The notes beneath the pieces were generated by a model. The model was not told where the DNA came from, did not search any database, and worked only from the letters and a program-made list of their open reading frames with translations. Below are positions 36,080-45,510 of a DNA stretch of 54,430 bases, piece after piece. The position numbers and the translations under genes are program-made. Each line of letters starts with the position of its first letter. Position 1 is the stretch's first letter. The DNA is taken from assembly GCA_905480235.1 (NCBI GenBank), contig CAJQPP010000087.1:1-54430 (forward strand), in the 5' to 3' direction. This DNA is from an uncultured Pirellulaceae bacterium (GTDB lineage Bacteria > Planctomycetota > Planctomycetia > Pirellulales > Pirellulaceae).

Positions 36080-36171
36080 TGTCGTAGGGGGGGCAGGGTA
36101 GACGGTGGTGGAAGGCCGTTGCTTTCAACTTCGGTCTGATGTGGGTACCCGAAATCAAACGCGAGGTTTTG

Positions 36172-36972
36172 CTAGGGCGATTTTTTTGGGTTCGAGTAAC
36201 GCGCCCAAATCTCTTCCAACACAATCGTTGCCGGCAGAGGTAATCGATAGGTGCATAGGTTTGATACCTGTGTTTCAGTCGGATTGATTTCGATGGACAC
36301 CTTACCTGTTTGATGACAGTGTAAAACAGGTTCCGCGATGTAGGGAAATACGCTGGTGGTGCCGATGGAGAAAACCACGTCAAACCCCGTTTGCCATTGC
36401 CGGGTCAAATGTGCGATGGAGTCCCTGCCCAGCATCTCATCAAATAAGACGACCTTAGGTCGCATTAGGGACTGACACTGATCGCAAAGCGGTGGGATAG
36501 AGATTGCTTCGAAGGTATCTACTTGTTTTTGGAAATCGCATGCTTCGCATTTCAGGTGATGCAGGTTGCCGTGTATTTCAATCAGGTTTTTGGAACCCGC
36601 GTCGCGATGAAATCCATCAATGTTTTGAGTCAACACACAGAAATCTTCGAAATGGTGCTCCATGATTGCGAGTAATTCATGCCCTCGATTAAATTTGGCG
36701 GCACCACAGGCTTTCCCAATTTGCCCGAGATATTTCCAAGTCAAATTCGGGTTGTTGCGAAAGGTACTGCCTGAGAGTAATTGTTCGATCGTCATGCCCT
36801 GTTCGGTTTCTCCTGAATTGTAGAGTCCCCCCACGCCGCGGTATGTGGGCAAACCCGAATCGGCTGACATGCCTGCTCCGGTGACGGCCAAAATTCGTGT
36901 TTGAGGGTTTAGGAGGTTGACGATTTCATCAATCGCCTGTGATTGCGAAGCGGAAGGTTTCTGAAAGTCCAT
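36172..36972 (-). CDS. Sir2-family NAD-dependent protein deacylase
   Basis: The 266-aa sirtuin has the NAD loop TGAGMSADSGLPTYRG (31-46), TQNIDGFHRDAG (115-126) and catalytic His134 in IEIHGNLHHL. A zinc module has Cys142/Cys145 and Cys163/Cys166. The loop reads LPTYRG where CobB has IPDFR, which may affect acyl preference. It removes acetyl or other acyl groups from lysines using NAD. It is convergent with the alpha-CTD-like gene. Confidence 0.9.
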   Translation of the reverse strand: MDFQKPSASQSQAIDEIVNLLNPQTRILAVTGAGMSADSGLPTYRGVGGLYNSGETEQGMTIEQLLSGSTFRNNPNLTWKYLGQIGKACGAAKFNRGHELLAIMEHHFEDFCVLTQNIDGFHRDAGSKNLIEIHGNLHHLKCEACDFQKQVDTFEAISIPPLCDQCQSLMRPKVVLFDEMLGRDSIAHLTRQWQTGFDVVFSIGTTSVFPYIAEPVLHCHQTGKVSIEINPTETQVSNLCTYRLPLPATIVLEEIWARYSNPKKSP

Positions 36973-37094
36973 ATTTTTTCAAGCTGGGGGGTATTCGGAT
37001 CATGCGACAGGTCCAACGACTTTCACATTGCGGTTGGTTGTGCCAATATATGGCAACATTGAAATAGATGCCGACAAAACGAACAGGATGGAAA

Positions 37095-37358
37095 ATGAGT
37101 GATCAACGCAAAACAGAATTGCAAATGTACTGGCGAGACAATATTCGTGCCGTCTCTATTTTGCTGTTTATTTGGTTTGTCGTCGCTTACGGGTGCAGTA
37201 TTTTTTGCATTGAGCTGTTGAATCATATCCAAATTGGTAACGTGGGTCTCGGGTTCTGGTTTGCTCAGCAGGGCTCCATTTTTGTTTTTGTGATTCTCGT
37301 TTTAGTCTATGCGTTGTGGATGGACCGACTCGACCGTAAATACGATGTGGGGGAATAA
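37095..37358 (+). CDS. DUF4212 small membrane subunit of a sodium:solute symporter
   Basis: The 87-aa product has two transmembrane helices (about 18-40 and 55-75), preceded by MYWRDNIRAVS and followed by YALWMDRLDRKY, the signature of DUF4212. This small partner is normally encoded directly before an SSS-family symporter of the acetate/ActP type, as here (1 nt between stop and next ATG). ATG 37095 has AGGATGG just upstream; an earlier in-frame ATG at 37068 is less well placed. Confidence 0.85.
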   Translation: MSDQRKTELQMYWRDNIRAVSILLFIWFVVAYGCSIFCIELLNHIQIGNVGLGFWFAQQGSIFVFVILVLVYALWMDRLDRKYDVGE

Positions 37359-37359
37359 G

Positions 37360-39228
37360 ATGTTTCTTGACCATCTATTCATCATCGCAGAAACGGATCC
37401 TGCCCGTCCCTGGACTTGGGCGTTTGTGGGGATTACGTTCGCTCTTTACCTGTTCATTGGTTGGATCAGTCGCGTTCGCGATTCCAAGGGCTTTTATGTT
37501 GCTGGGCAGGGCGTTCCGGCGTTTGCCAACGGTGCAGCGACCGCCGCGGATTGGATGAGCGCTGCATCTTTTTTAGGCATGGCAGGCTTGATCAGTTTTT
37601 CTGGTAGTGACGGAGCGGTCTACCTGATGGGTTGGACCGGTGGATACGTATTGTTGGCGTTATTGCTGGCGCCCTATCTGCGGAAGTTTGGCCATTACAC
37701 GGTGCCTGATTTTATTGGTGAGAGGTATTACAGCGAAACAGCCCGAATTGTCGCGGCGATTTGTGCGATTTTTGTGTCGCTAACGTATGTCGCCGGGCAG
37801 ATGAAAGGCGTGGGTGTCGTATTTTCCCGCTTTCTTGAGGTTGAGTTGTGGATGGGCGTGATGATTGGGATGGCGATTGTTTCTTTCTTCGCAGTCCTCG
37901 GCGGAATGAAGGGCATCACCTGGACTCAGGTCGTGCAGTACTTTGTTTTGATTCTGGCATTCATTATTCCTACGGTGGCGATTTCCCGCATGTTGACGGG
38001 GGATCCAATTCCGCAAACGGCCTTTGCTTTTGGCGATATCTCACAACGCCTCAACGAAGTATTGGCTGGGTTGGGTGAAGAAATATATACGGAGCCGTTT
38101 ACCCGGTTCTCAAAACTGAATGTGTTCATGATTACGGCGGCCTTGATGTTTGGGACCGCAGGTTTGCCCCATGTGATCGTCCGTTTCTACACCGTCCGCA
38201 CGGTGCGAGCGGCCCGGTACTCGGCGGTTTGGGCGATTATCTTTATTGCCATCCTGTATACGGCCGCCCCTGCCTTGGGCATGTTTGCGCGGTTTAATTT
38301 GATTAACTCATTACACGAATCAAGAATCACAGAGCTAACGGTGAAGCACGATGGTGATGTCAAATCGTTCAGCTTCCCCGGGGAAAGCGAGGCCGCCTGG
38401 CAATGGGTCCAGGAAGCTGGTGATGATGCAAATTTGACGTATTCGGTGACTTCCAAAGCTGGCGTCCCGCTGGAGTGGGCAACACGCTGGCAAAACACCG
38501 GCTTGCTAACGTTCGATGATTGGAATCGAGATGGCACGATCAGCTTGAAGCTGCAAGAAACCGAAGCGGATGGTAAGCCCGTTCGCAAATCCGAAATGGC
38601 AAAAATCGATAAAGACATTATTGTGTTGTCCACCCCGGAGGTAGCAAATTTACCCCCATGGGTAATCGCCTTGGTGGCTGCCGGTGGTCTGGCAGCTGCA
38701 CTTTCCACAGCGGCAGGATTATTGCTCGTGATTAGCTCTTCTCTGGCTCACGATTTATATATTCGTTTCGTAAAGCCGGACGCCAGCGAAGCGGAAAAGG
38801 TGTTGATGGGGCGTATCGCCATTTTATTCGGGATTGTCGTCGCTGGTTATTTTGGCATTAATCCGCCAGGGTTTGTGGGGGAAGTTGTCGCATTTGCCTT
38901 TGGCTTGGCAGCGGCCAGTTTCTTCCCGGCAATTTTCCTCGGCATCTTTTCCCGACGCGTTAATCGAGCAGGCGCCGTTTCCGGTATGATCGCCGGTCTG
39001 CTATTCACCATGAGTTACATCGTAATGTGCACGGCGGACAAGGTCCTACCGATGTTTTTCGATGCTCCGGTGCTTACCCAGGAAGATTGGTGGTTGGGGA
39101 TTTCACCGCAGGGCATTGGAACTTTGGGTATGGTATTGAATTTCGTCGTCACGTTGACAATATCCAGCGTGACACCCGCGCCACCAGAGGAGGTTCAGGA
39201 GTTAGTCGAGAATGTGCGCATTCCTTAG
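37360..39228 (+). CDS. Sodium:solute symporter (acetate/ActP-like, DUF4212-associated)
   Basis: The 622-aa SSS-family transporter has about 13 helices. Family features: FYVAGQGVPAFANGAATAADWMSAASFLGMAG in the first helices (the ATAADWMSAASFL pattern is typical of ActP-like members), GMKGITWTQVVQY and GLAAALSTAAGLLLVISSSL. A hydrophilic insertion of about 110 residues (after ITELTVKHDGD) separates two helices, as in the VC_2705-like branch. It probably imports acetate or a related carboxylate with Na+. It starts 1 nt after the DUF4212 gene, so the two are translationally coupled. Confidence 0.9.
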   Translation: MFLDHLFIIAETDPARPWTWAFVGITFALYLFIGWISRVRDSKGFYVAGQGVPAFANGAATAADWMSAASFLGMAGLISFSGSDGAVYLMGWTGGYVLLALLLAPYLRKFGHYTVPDFIGERYYSETARIVAAICAIFVSLTYVAGQMKGVGVVFSRFLEVELWMGVMIGMAIVSFFAVLGGMKGITWTQVVQYFVLILAFIIPTVAISRMLTGDPIPQTAFAFGDISQRLNEVLAGLGEEIYTEPFTRFSKLNVFMITAALMFGTAGLPHVIVRFYTVRTVRAARYSAVWAIIFIAILYTAAPALGMFARFNLINSLHESRITELTVKHDGDVKSFSFPGESEAAWQWVQEAGDDANLTYSVTSKAGVPLEWATRWQNTGLLTFDDWNRDGTISLKLQETEADGKPVRKSEMAKIDKDIIVLSTPEVANLPPWVIALVAAGGLAAALSTAAGLLLVISSSLAHDLYIRFVKPDASEAEKVLMGRIAILFGIVVAGYFGINPPGFVGEVVAFAFGLAAASFFPAIFLGIFSRRVNRAGAVSGMIAGLLFTMSYIVMCTADKVLPMFFDAPVLTQEDWWLGISPQGIGTLGMVLNFVVTLTISSVTPAPPEEVQELVENVRIP

Positions 39229-39353
39229 ACCACTCAGGACAAAGTGTCGAATCATCCCTGTCGGCGATTTTTGCCTCTCGGGCCGGCACGCTTTTGCAGG
39301 GATGGATAACGAGCGGTCATTTTCGAATGTTTTAGCGTTAAAGGAAAATACGG

Positions 39354-40064
39354 ATGAAAAGATTGTTGTTGATCAGTAGTTCGAGTACTCACGGTACAAG
39401 CTTTTTAGAACACGCGCAACATGCCATTCAAGAACACCTGCAAGGCGTCAAGACGGTCACGTTTATCCCATTTGCATTGGCAAACCGAGAGGCTTATGCG
39501 CGACTTGCGGAAAAGGCATTTCGAAGTTTTGGATTTGGCATGCAATCGCTGCATCAAACCGAGGATCCTAAAGCGATGGTCGAGGATGCCGAGGCGGTTT
39601 TTACGGGGGGCGGTAATACGTTTCGCTTGCTGAAAACGCTTTACGATAATGACCTTGTGGAACCGCTCAGGCAGCGCGTGCTGGCCGGCATGCCTTACAT
39701 GGGCAGCAGCGCTGGAACCAATATTACTTGTCCCACCATCCGCACCACCAATGATATGCCAATTGTGGAGCCCCCCAGTTTCAGCGCATTGAATTTAGTC
39801 CCCTTCCAAATCAATCCTCACTATCTGGACGCTAATCCGGATTCGACGCATCAAGGCGAAAGCCGGGCCACGCGACTGACGGAATATCTCGAGGAAAACG
39901 ACACACCAGTTTTGGGTATCCGTGAGGGATGTTGGTTGAAGATCAACGGCGATGGAGGTGCGATTGCGGGCAGCAATGGCGCCGTGTTATTTCGTCGCAA
40001 CGAGCCACTCATTGAGATGAGCAGCGGCGATTCGCTGGAGCAACTATTTCTTGCCAAAAGGTAA
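39354..40064 (+). CDS. pepE: Peptidase E (alpha-aspartyl dipeptidase, family S51)
   Basis: The 236-aa cytoplasmic enzyme hydrolyses Asp-X dipeptides. The nucleophile Ser119 is in MGSSAGTN, preceded by the GGGNTFRLL block (85-93). The charge relay residues fall in the region TTNDMPIVEP and FQINPHYLDAN with His near 157. ATG 39354 has AAAGGAAAA upstream. The Lon-like protease gene begins 7 nt after its stop, so the two form a proteolysis-related operon. Confidence 0.9.
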   Translation: MKRLLLISSSSTHGTSFLEHAQHAIQEHLQGVKTVTFIPFALANREAYARLAEKAFRSFGFGMQSLHQTEDPKAMVEDAEAVFTGGGNTFRLLKTLYDNDLVEPLRQRVLAGMPYMGSSAGTNITCPTIRTTNDMPIVEPPSFSALNLVPFQINPHYLDANPDSTHQGESRATRLTEYLEENDTPVLGIREGCWLKINGDGGAIAGSNGAVLFRRNEPLIEMSSGDSLEQLFLAKR

Positions 40065-40071
40065 ATCGAGA

Positions 40072-42513
40072 ATGTCACCGCAAGATGAACTGAAATTGAG
40101 CCGCGAGCAACTTCGTTGGCAATGTGATCCGTCCATTTTAGACGGAGACTCTGATTCTCCAGTCACGCCAGGCGAGCAGGTCGTTGCCCAGCAAACGGCC
40201 CGCGATGCGCTGGTATTCGGTATTTTGTGTGATGCGCCGGGGCAGAATATCTTTGTCCGTGGCGCGCGAGGTACCGGGCGTCGTACGATGGTCAAAAAAC
40301 TATTGGCCGAGTTGTCTCCAACGACGGAATGCAAACGCGATTTTTGTTATGTCCACCACTTTAAACACCCGGATCGACCGAGATTAATTACGCTGCAACC
40401 CGGCACCGCCAAAGCCTTCCGTCGACAAATTCATGATATTGCCAAGTTCATCGAAAATGGGTTGGTCAAAGCGTTAGACTCCGAGCCATTTGCGTCAGAA
40501 AGAACGCAAATGAAGGAAGAGTTCCAAGTGCGGATTGCAGCCATCTCCGAGCCATTGGAAAAAGATCTGGCAGAAAACAATATGGCCTTGGTTTCCATTC
40601 AACAAGGCAATGTGTCGGTGCCTGTTATTTTCCCTTTGGTGGATGGCAAGCCGGTCAAACCGGAGGAGTTTCAGGGTTTCATCAAGGAAGGCAAAGCCAG
40701 TCCCGAGCAGCTTGAAAAATTCAAAGAGCTTTTTCCGGGTTTCGCAAAACGCCTCCAAGACGTCGGCAAGCAGGTCAACGAAACCTACCGAGAAGGCCAA
40801 CAAGCCGTCGATGCATTCAATGAGCGGGGAGCACGGTCCCTTTTTTATTCGATCTGCGAACCTGTGGTTTCCGAATTTGGATCAGAGCGGGGGGTCGCAG
40901 AATTCCTTTCCGAGATCGTCGACGACGCGATTGAGTATCGGCTCAATCCCAATGGAGAAAAAACACCCGACCTCACGGACCTTTACGGCGTGAATATCGT
41001 CTTGACTCATGAAGACCGGAACAAACGTCCTGTGGTTGAGGAGTCGTTGCCAAGTGCCATGAATCTGCTGGGTACGGTGGAACAAAAGATTGGACCCGGT
41101 GGCGCGGCTTCTACGGACTACCGAGGTATTCGAGCAGGCGCTTTGCTGAATGCAGACCAAGGGTACTTGATCTTGAATACCGAGGATTTGGTAAGCGAAC
41201 CGGGGGCTTGGCATGCACTGATGCGTACCTTGCGGACCGGGCGTTTAGAAATTGTACCGCCCGAAGCAGGTTGGATGCGGCCGTACGTGGTGGTTCAGCC
41301 CGAACCCATTGACATACAAGTCCGGGTTATTTTGATCGGCGATGTTTCGACTTATTACCGGTTGGACCACAGCGATACCGATTTCGGTGAGTTGTTTAAG
41401 GTGTTGGCGGATTTCGAACACGAGATGCCGCGGGATGAGCAGGGCGTAAAATATTACCGAGAGGGCATCAACCAGTTGGTGGCTGCGGAAGGTTTGCTGC
41501 CGTTCGCCAACTCGTCAGTCGCGGCCTTGGCAGAGCACGGCGCCAGAGTCGTTTCTCGAGGGAAAAAATTGACGACTCGCTTTGGACGCATCGCCGATAT
41601 CGCGCGGGAGGCTGCTTTCGTCTGCACCCAACAGGGTGAGGGTATGGTGACAGGCAGCCACGTGGAAGAAGCCGTGCGGCGAACCAAACGCCGCGCCAGT
41701 TTACCCTCCAAGAATTTTCAAGAAATGGTGGAACGGGGTACTATTCTGGTCGAATGTTCCGGTTCGGTAGTCGGCCAAATAAATGGACTGGCGGTAATGC
41801 GAGCCGGTCCACTGACTTATGGATTTCCCGCCAGAATTACCGCTTCGATTGGGCCCGGACGGGCAGGTTTGATCAACATCGAGGGCACGGCCAGTATGTC
41901 AGGATCGATCCATACCAAAGGTTTCCACATCCTCGGTGGGCTATTGCGATTTCTGTTGAAGACGTCTCACCCTTTAGCGTTTAGTGCCTCCATTGCGTTT
42001 GAGCAAAGTTACGGAGGGATTGATGGTGACTCAGCTTCTGGAGCTGAGATGGTCTGTTTGTTAAGCGCCCTGACAGGCATTCCGATCCAACAGGGAATGG
42101 CCATGACCGGTGCCGTCGATCAGCATGGGCATATCCAGGCGATTGGGGGCGTCAACGAAAAAATCGAAGGCTTCTATGATGTTTGTGTCTTTTTCGGACT
42201 GACAGGAGAGCAGGGCGTGGTGATTCCCAAATCAAATGCCGCGGATTTGATGCTGCGTAGCGATCTTGTCGAAGCATGTGCGGAAGGGAAATTTCACATT
42301 TATGCCGTCGATACGATTCATCAAGCGATGGAGTTGATGACAGGGGTTGCGGCTGGCGAATATTTCGAAGGGCGATACCCCGCAGGCAGTTTGTTGGCGA
42401 TGGCAGTTCAAAAAGCTCATGAATATTGGCGACTCACCTTATCCAGTCCCAACCAGATGACGCGAATCGCCGGTGAGTCTGAGGGCACCGCTGACGCTGA
42501 AACGGAAGCCTAG
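40072..42513 (+). CDS. Lon-like ATP-dependent protease (AAA_32 type)
   Basis: The 813-aa protein has an N-terminal ATPase region with a variant Walker A GARGTGRRT (the Lys is replaced by Arg). A middle helical/AAA region contains AGALLNADQGYLILN. A C-terminal Lon protease domain has catalytic Ser654 in DGDSASGAEM and Lys697 in GGVNEKIEGFYD, 43 residues apart as in Lon. It lacks the Lon N-terminal LAN domain, like LonB-type enzymes. Likely degrades selected or damaged proteins in the cytoplasm. Directly follows pepE. Confidence 0.85.
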   Translation: MSPQDELKLSREQLRWQCDPSILDGDSDSPVTPGEQVVAQQTARDALVFGILCDAPGQNIFVRGARGTGRRTMVKKLLAELSPTTECKRDFCYVHHFKHPDRPRLITLQPGTAKAFRRQIHDIAKFIENGLVKALDSEPFASERTQMKEEFQVRIAAISEPLEKDLAENNMALVSIQQGNVSVPVIFPLVDGKPVKPEEFQGFIKEGKASPEQLEKFKELFPGFAKRLQDVGKQVNETYREGQQAVDAFNERGARSLFYSICEPVVSEFGSERGVAEFLSEIVDDAIEYRLNPNGEKTPDLTDLYGVNIVLTHEDRNKRPVVEESLPSAMNLLGTVEQKIGPGGAASTDYRGIRAGALLNADQGYLILNTEDLVSEPGAWHALMRTLRTGRLEIVPPEAGWMRPYVVVQPEPIDIQVRVILIGDVSTYYRLDHSDTDFGELFKVLADFEHEMPRDEQGVKYYREGINQLVAAEGLLPFANSSVAALAEHGARVVSRGKKLTTRFGRIADIAREAAFVCTQQGEGMVTGSHVEEAVRRTKRRASLPSKNFQEMVERGTILVECSGSVVGQINGLAVMRAGPLTYGFPARITASIGPGRAGLINIEGTASMSGSIHTKGFHILGGLLRFLLKTSHPLAFSASIAFEQSYGGIDGDSASGAEMVCLLSALTGIPIQQGMAMTGAVDQHGHIQAIGGVNEKIEGFYDVCVFFGLTGEQGVVIPKSNAADLMLRSDLVEACAEGKFHIYAVDTIHQAMELMTGVAAGEYFEGRYPAGSLLAMAVQKAHEYWRLTLSSPNQMTRIAGESEGTADAETEA

Positions 42514-42688
42514 GTACGGTCCGCAAGCCCTCTGGGATTCCTGGGCCGCGCATTCGGCAAACTCCGCGTTGTTTTTGGACTGCGGAACGCCATCGGTAGT
42601 TCGTTTCTTGCTTCCGCCTTGGGGTCTAACGTAGACTGGTGGCAGGAAACGTTGAACCAAGTCAAGCAAATCCCGAATCGAGGAAACT

Positions 42689-44422
42689 GTGTCGCACATT
42701 ACAGCGATTTGTCCAAATTGCCAAAAGCAATATCGGGTTGATGAGAGCGCCGTTGGTAAAAAAACCAAATGCAAAAAATGTGACCATCGATTTAAAATCG
42801 TGTCCTTCGAACTCTCTGATTCATTTGGAATTCCGGACGTCAAGGAGTTTGTCTCCGATCAGGATTTTAATCCACTGGCCCCTGCTCGGGGTAGCGAAGC
42901 TCAGAACCCGTCCGATCCGGAACCTCGCGACTTTGGAAAACCCGGAAGCTTGCAAGAAGCACGGGTGCGAGATTGGCGAAAAGAAATAAAAACCAAACGG
43001 AGTTCCGGACCTTTTGGTCCGTTGCAACGAATCTTGTTGGTGGTCGGTGGCATTTTCGCTCTGGGTAGTGTGGCGGTCAATTTAATGGATCTCTTAGGCG
43101 TCAATTTATTTGGATCGGAATTAGAAGAGAATAATATTGGCTCGTTCATTGGGCTAACTATTGGTTTGGTCGGCGCTGGATTGATTGCCGCTAGTCTGAT
43201 CAAATTTCCAGCCGCCTCTCGGATTGCGGGTGCCGGAACGGCTATCTTCGTCTTTGCGGTCTTTATTGGATCGCTGGGGAACACGCAACAAAACGGAGAC
43301 CCCACCCCTCCATTGGCGGAGAATTCAACTTCAGAAAACAAATTGGCACAATTCAAAAGTCCCTGGTTCGAAAAGTACCCGAACTGGTTGGGCTTCAAAG
43401 GGCTCCAACGCATGCCCTCGCCCGCGGATCGCTGGAATCGACATCAGCTAGGTGGGTATGATTTTAGCGCAACGTTTCTCGGAGATCCCAAGCCGGGGAA
43501 GAAACGATTGCGAGTGGCCCGCAAAAACGTCGATATGGATACCTTGAGCGTCAGTGAAAATGGGTTTGATTTTTCGCTGTCGGCTTTCAAGTATCCGGAA
43601 ACAAATAAAGAAGCAAAAGAAATGCTGAACGCCACGGAGTTGGCGTTAGGCGATATTGAGTATGGGAAATCGATTGAAAAAGATGGATTCAGTGGGCGTC
43701 AGTATCGAATTACAGATTCCTCCGTATCCACCCACGGGCAAATTTTCGTGGTCGAACCTTACGTGGTTCACATCAAAGTCAATGGTTCTTCCACAATGGT
43801 GCCGGGCGTATTAAGCCAAGATTTTCTGGGTTCGCTATTAACGCGACCGGTCGATTTTTCGGAAAAGAAAACACCACCATTTGAACTATCGGAGAAAGAC
43901 ACTGAGAGGCAACCTGTCATTGGGCAAAATCTGCGAGATTTGGGTGTGCTCGTAAGTGAGCACATTCGAACAGGGGGGCTGTTAAATTTTCCAGCCGCCT
44001 ACCTGTCGATCTCTGCAGGAAAGGATGTGGGGACCCGTCGTTTTTTGTTCCACCCGGGAAAATTACCGATTGTCGGTGTGGATTTGATCACGGCATCATC
44101 CAAAGAAGGTGCCATTGTGACCGATATAGCGCCCATCTATGACAAGCCGACCGATGAAAACTCGATCATGGCAAAAGACGGATATGCGTTAGCCGGTTTG
44201 GAAGTCAACGCGGGAGCCTGGGTGAAAGGAGTGCGATTGATTTTTATGAAAGTAATACCCACTGGATTTGATACCTCCAAATCCTACCGTACGGAGTGGT
44301 TTGGGAGTCGGCCCTCAGGAGTGGCAGAAAAATTGGGAGGAGACGGACGGCCCGTTTACGGTTTTTGGGGTTGCCGAACGGACATCTGCAAATCCATTGG
44401 ACTGATTCGTGAAAATAACTAG
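42689..44422 (+). CDS. MJ0042 zinc-ribbon membrane protein of unknown function
   Basis: The 577-aa product opens with an MJ0042-type zinc finger: CPNC at residues 8-11 and CKKC at 28-31. Hydrophobic segments lie at about 110-125, 150-170 and 180-200. A large extracytoplasmic domain follows (about 230-577), partly repeat-like, with no recognised motif. Start GTG 42689 is chosen because GAGGA lies 5 nt upstream. The next gene overlaps the end by 14 bp, so the two are translationally coupled and may form a membrane complex. Confidence 0.75.
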   Translation: MSHITAICPNCQKQYRVDESAVGKKTKCKKCDHRFKIVSFELSDSFGIPDVKEFVSDQDFNPLAPARGSEAQNPSDPEPRDFGKPGSLQEARVRDWRKEIKTKRSSGPFGPLQRILLVVGGIFALGSVAVNLMDLLGVNLFGSELEENNIGSFIGLTIGLVGAGLIAASLIKFPAASRIAGAGTAIFVFAVFIGSLGNTQQNGDPTPPLAENSTSENKLAQFKSPWFEKYPNWLGFKGLQRMPSPADRWNRHQLGGYDFSATFLGDPKPGKKRLRVARKNVDMDTLSVSENGFDFSLSAFKYPETNKEAKEMLNATELALGDIEYGKSIEKDGFSGRQYRITDSSVSTHGQIFVVEPYVVHIKVNGSSTMVPGVLSQDFLGSLLTRPVDFSEKKTPPFELSEKDTERQPVIGQNLRDLGVLVSEHIRTGGLLNFPAAYLSISAGKDVGTRRFLFHPGKLPIVGVDLITASSKEGAIVTDIAPIYDKPTDENSIMAKDGYALAGLEVNAGAWVKGVRLIFMKVIPTGFDTSKSYRTEWFGSRPSGVAEKLGGDGRPVYGFWGCRTDICKSIGLIRENN

Positions 44423-44882
44423 TTCCCTAATGGATTCGACCGCGAAAACTATTTCCTCGGTCTTGGTAGTCATCGGTTTGGTAGCGGTTTTCGTAGCTGT
44501 GGGAACGCTGGTCCTAGTTCGATACGAAAACCCCATCAAGCAAATTGACGTAAACGATTTGAAGAAAGTGACGCTCCAAGATCCGGGTCATGGCGTCACG
44601 AAGGCGGTGGAACCGCAGCGCTGGTCCACCATGGTGGATTACTTCAAGTCATCTTCCCGCGTCGTGCAGCCCGCCAACGTGCAGGTCTTGGCCGAAGTCG
44701 TTTTTTATTTTAAGGACGGGCGGACTCAATTGGTTGAAGTCATGGATATGGGACGCGAGGTTGGCTGTTTCAAGATTGATAATGTCTTTTATCAAGGCGG
44801 TGACGAGCGCGAGTTGATACGCATGCTTGATGACGCGTTGCGATACCAGCGAGAGGACCAGAATTCGCCTAGGCAAAGGTGA
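44409..44882 (+). CDS. Membrane-anchored hypothetical protein coupled to the zinc-ribbon gene
   Basis: The 157-aa product has one N-terminal membrane helix (about residues 16-38, VLVVIGLVAVFVAVGTLVLV). A soluble domain with beta strands follows (VLAEVVFYFKDGRTQLVEV, DNVFYQGGDEREL). No family is recognised. The GTG start overlaps the previous gene by 14 bp; ATG 44430 is an alternative that removes the overlap. Confidence 0.65.
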   Translation: MKITSSLMDSTAKTISSVLVVIGLVAVFVAVGTLVLVRYENPIKQIDVNDLKKVTLQDPGHGVTKAVEPQRWSTMVDYFKSSSRVVQPANVQVLAEVVFYFKDGRTQLVEVMDMGREVGCFKIDNVFYQGGDERELIRMLDDALRYQREDQNSPRQR

Positions 44883-45001
44883 GTAGATCGCCAAGCAGCG
44901 ATACCTGGTAATTTTGAATTCCGCAGTCGCGGTATCGGTAAGAAATGCCAGTACATTGGACGCCTGCTTTGTCCGAGCGTGATCAGCGGTGGGGCGGCAT
45001 G

Positions 45002-45046
45002 CTTTTTTGGCTACAACTTTTTTGGCTATAACTTTTTTGGCTACAA
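45002..45046. repeat. Three-copy 15-bp tandem repeat
   Basis: CTTTTTTGGCTACAA, CTTTTTTGGCTATAA and CTTTTTTGGCTACAA follow each other without gap (45002-45016, 45017-45031, 45032-45046), one base apart in sequence. It lies in the non-coding gap between two genes. The T6 blocks are spaced one and a half helical turns apart. Confidence 0.9.
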
Positions 45047-45126
45047 CTGACTGGCGGGTTATCGAAGGGACCCTATGATCAGAATTCCCAGTTGAAAACC
45101 GAAATTAGTTAATTGTGATGTGAGGA

Positions 45127-45414
45127 ATGGAAATGAGAAATAATTCGATTTGTTGGCTGCCCGTCTTGATGATGACCGTTTTATTAGCGGCAAGCTGGTT
45201 CGCGGGGAGTTCCCGTGCAGCCCATTCCGATATTAGCCAAGGCGACCAATTCGCCAACCCTTCTTCCCGCCTCGTCGAATATATTGTCGTTACCAATCGT
45301 GATTGGGCCGCGTTTCAGACCGACGTGAATACCCGCATTGCACAAGGTTTTGGGCCCGTTGGCGGGATTGCCGTGAATGCTGAGGGGCATGCCGTGCAAG
45401 CCATGGGCAGGTAG
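45127..45414 (+). CDS. Small exported DUF1737-like protein
   Basis: The 95-aa product has a signal peptide (hydrophobic residues about 9-25, then SSRA-A). A short domain follows: VEYIVVTNRDWAAFQTDVN, then IAQGFGPVGGIAVN and QAM, the pattern of DUF1737 proteins. Function is unknown. ATG 45127 follows TGAGG. The aconitase gene begins 97 bp downstream on the same strand. Confidence 0.7.
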   Translation: MEMRNNSICWLPVLMMTVLLAASWFAGSSRAAHSDISQGDQFANPSSRLVEYIVVTNRDWAAFQTDVNTRIAQGFGPVGGIAVNAEGHAVQAMGR

Positions 45415-45510
45415 ACGTCGAAACAGGCTGCGTGGGGTGGCGTTGACAGTCTCACCGGTGAATTGGAAACTGTAGGTTACACGTTACCAACCCACCGATT
45501 ATGGATTGCC

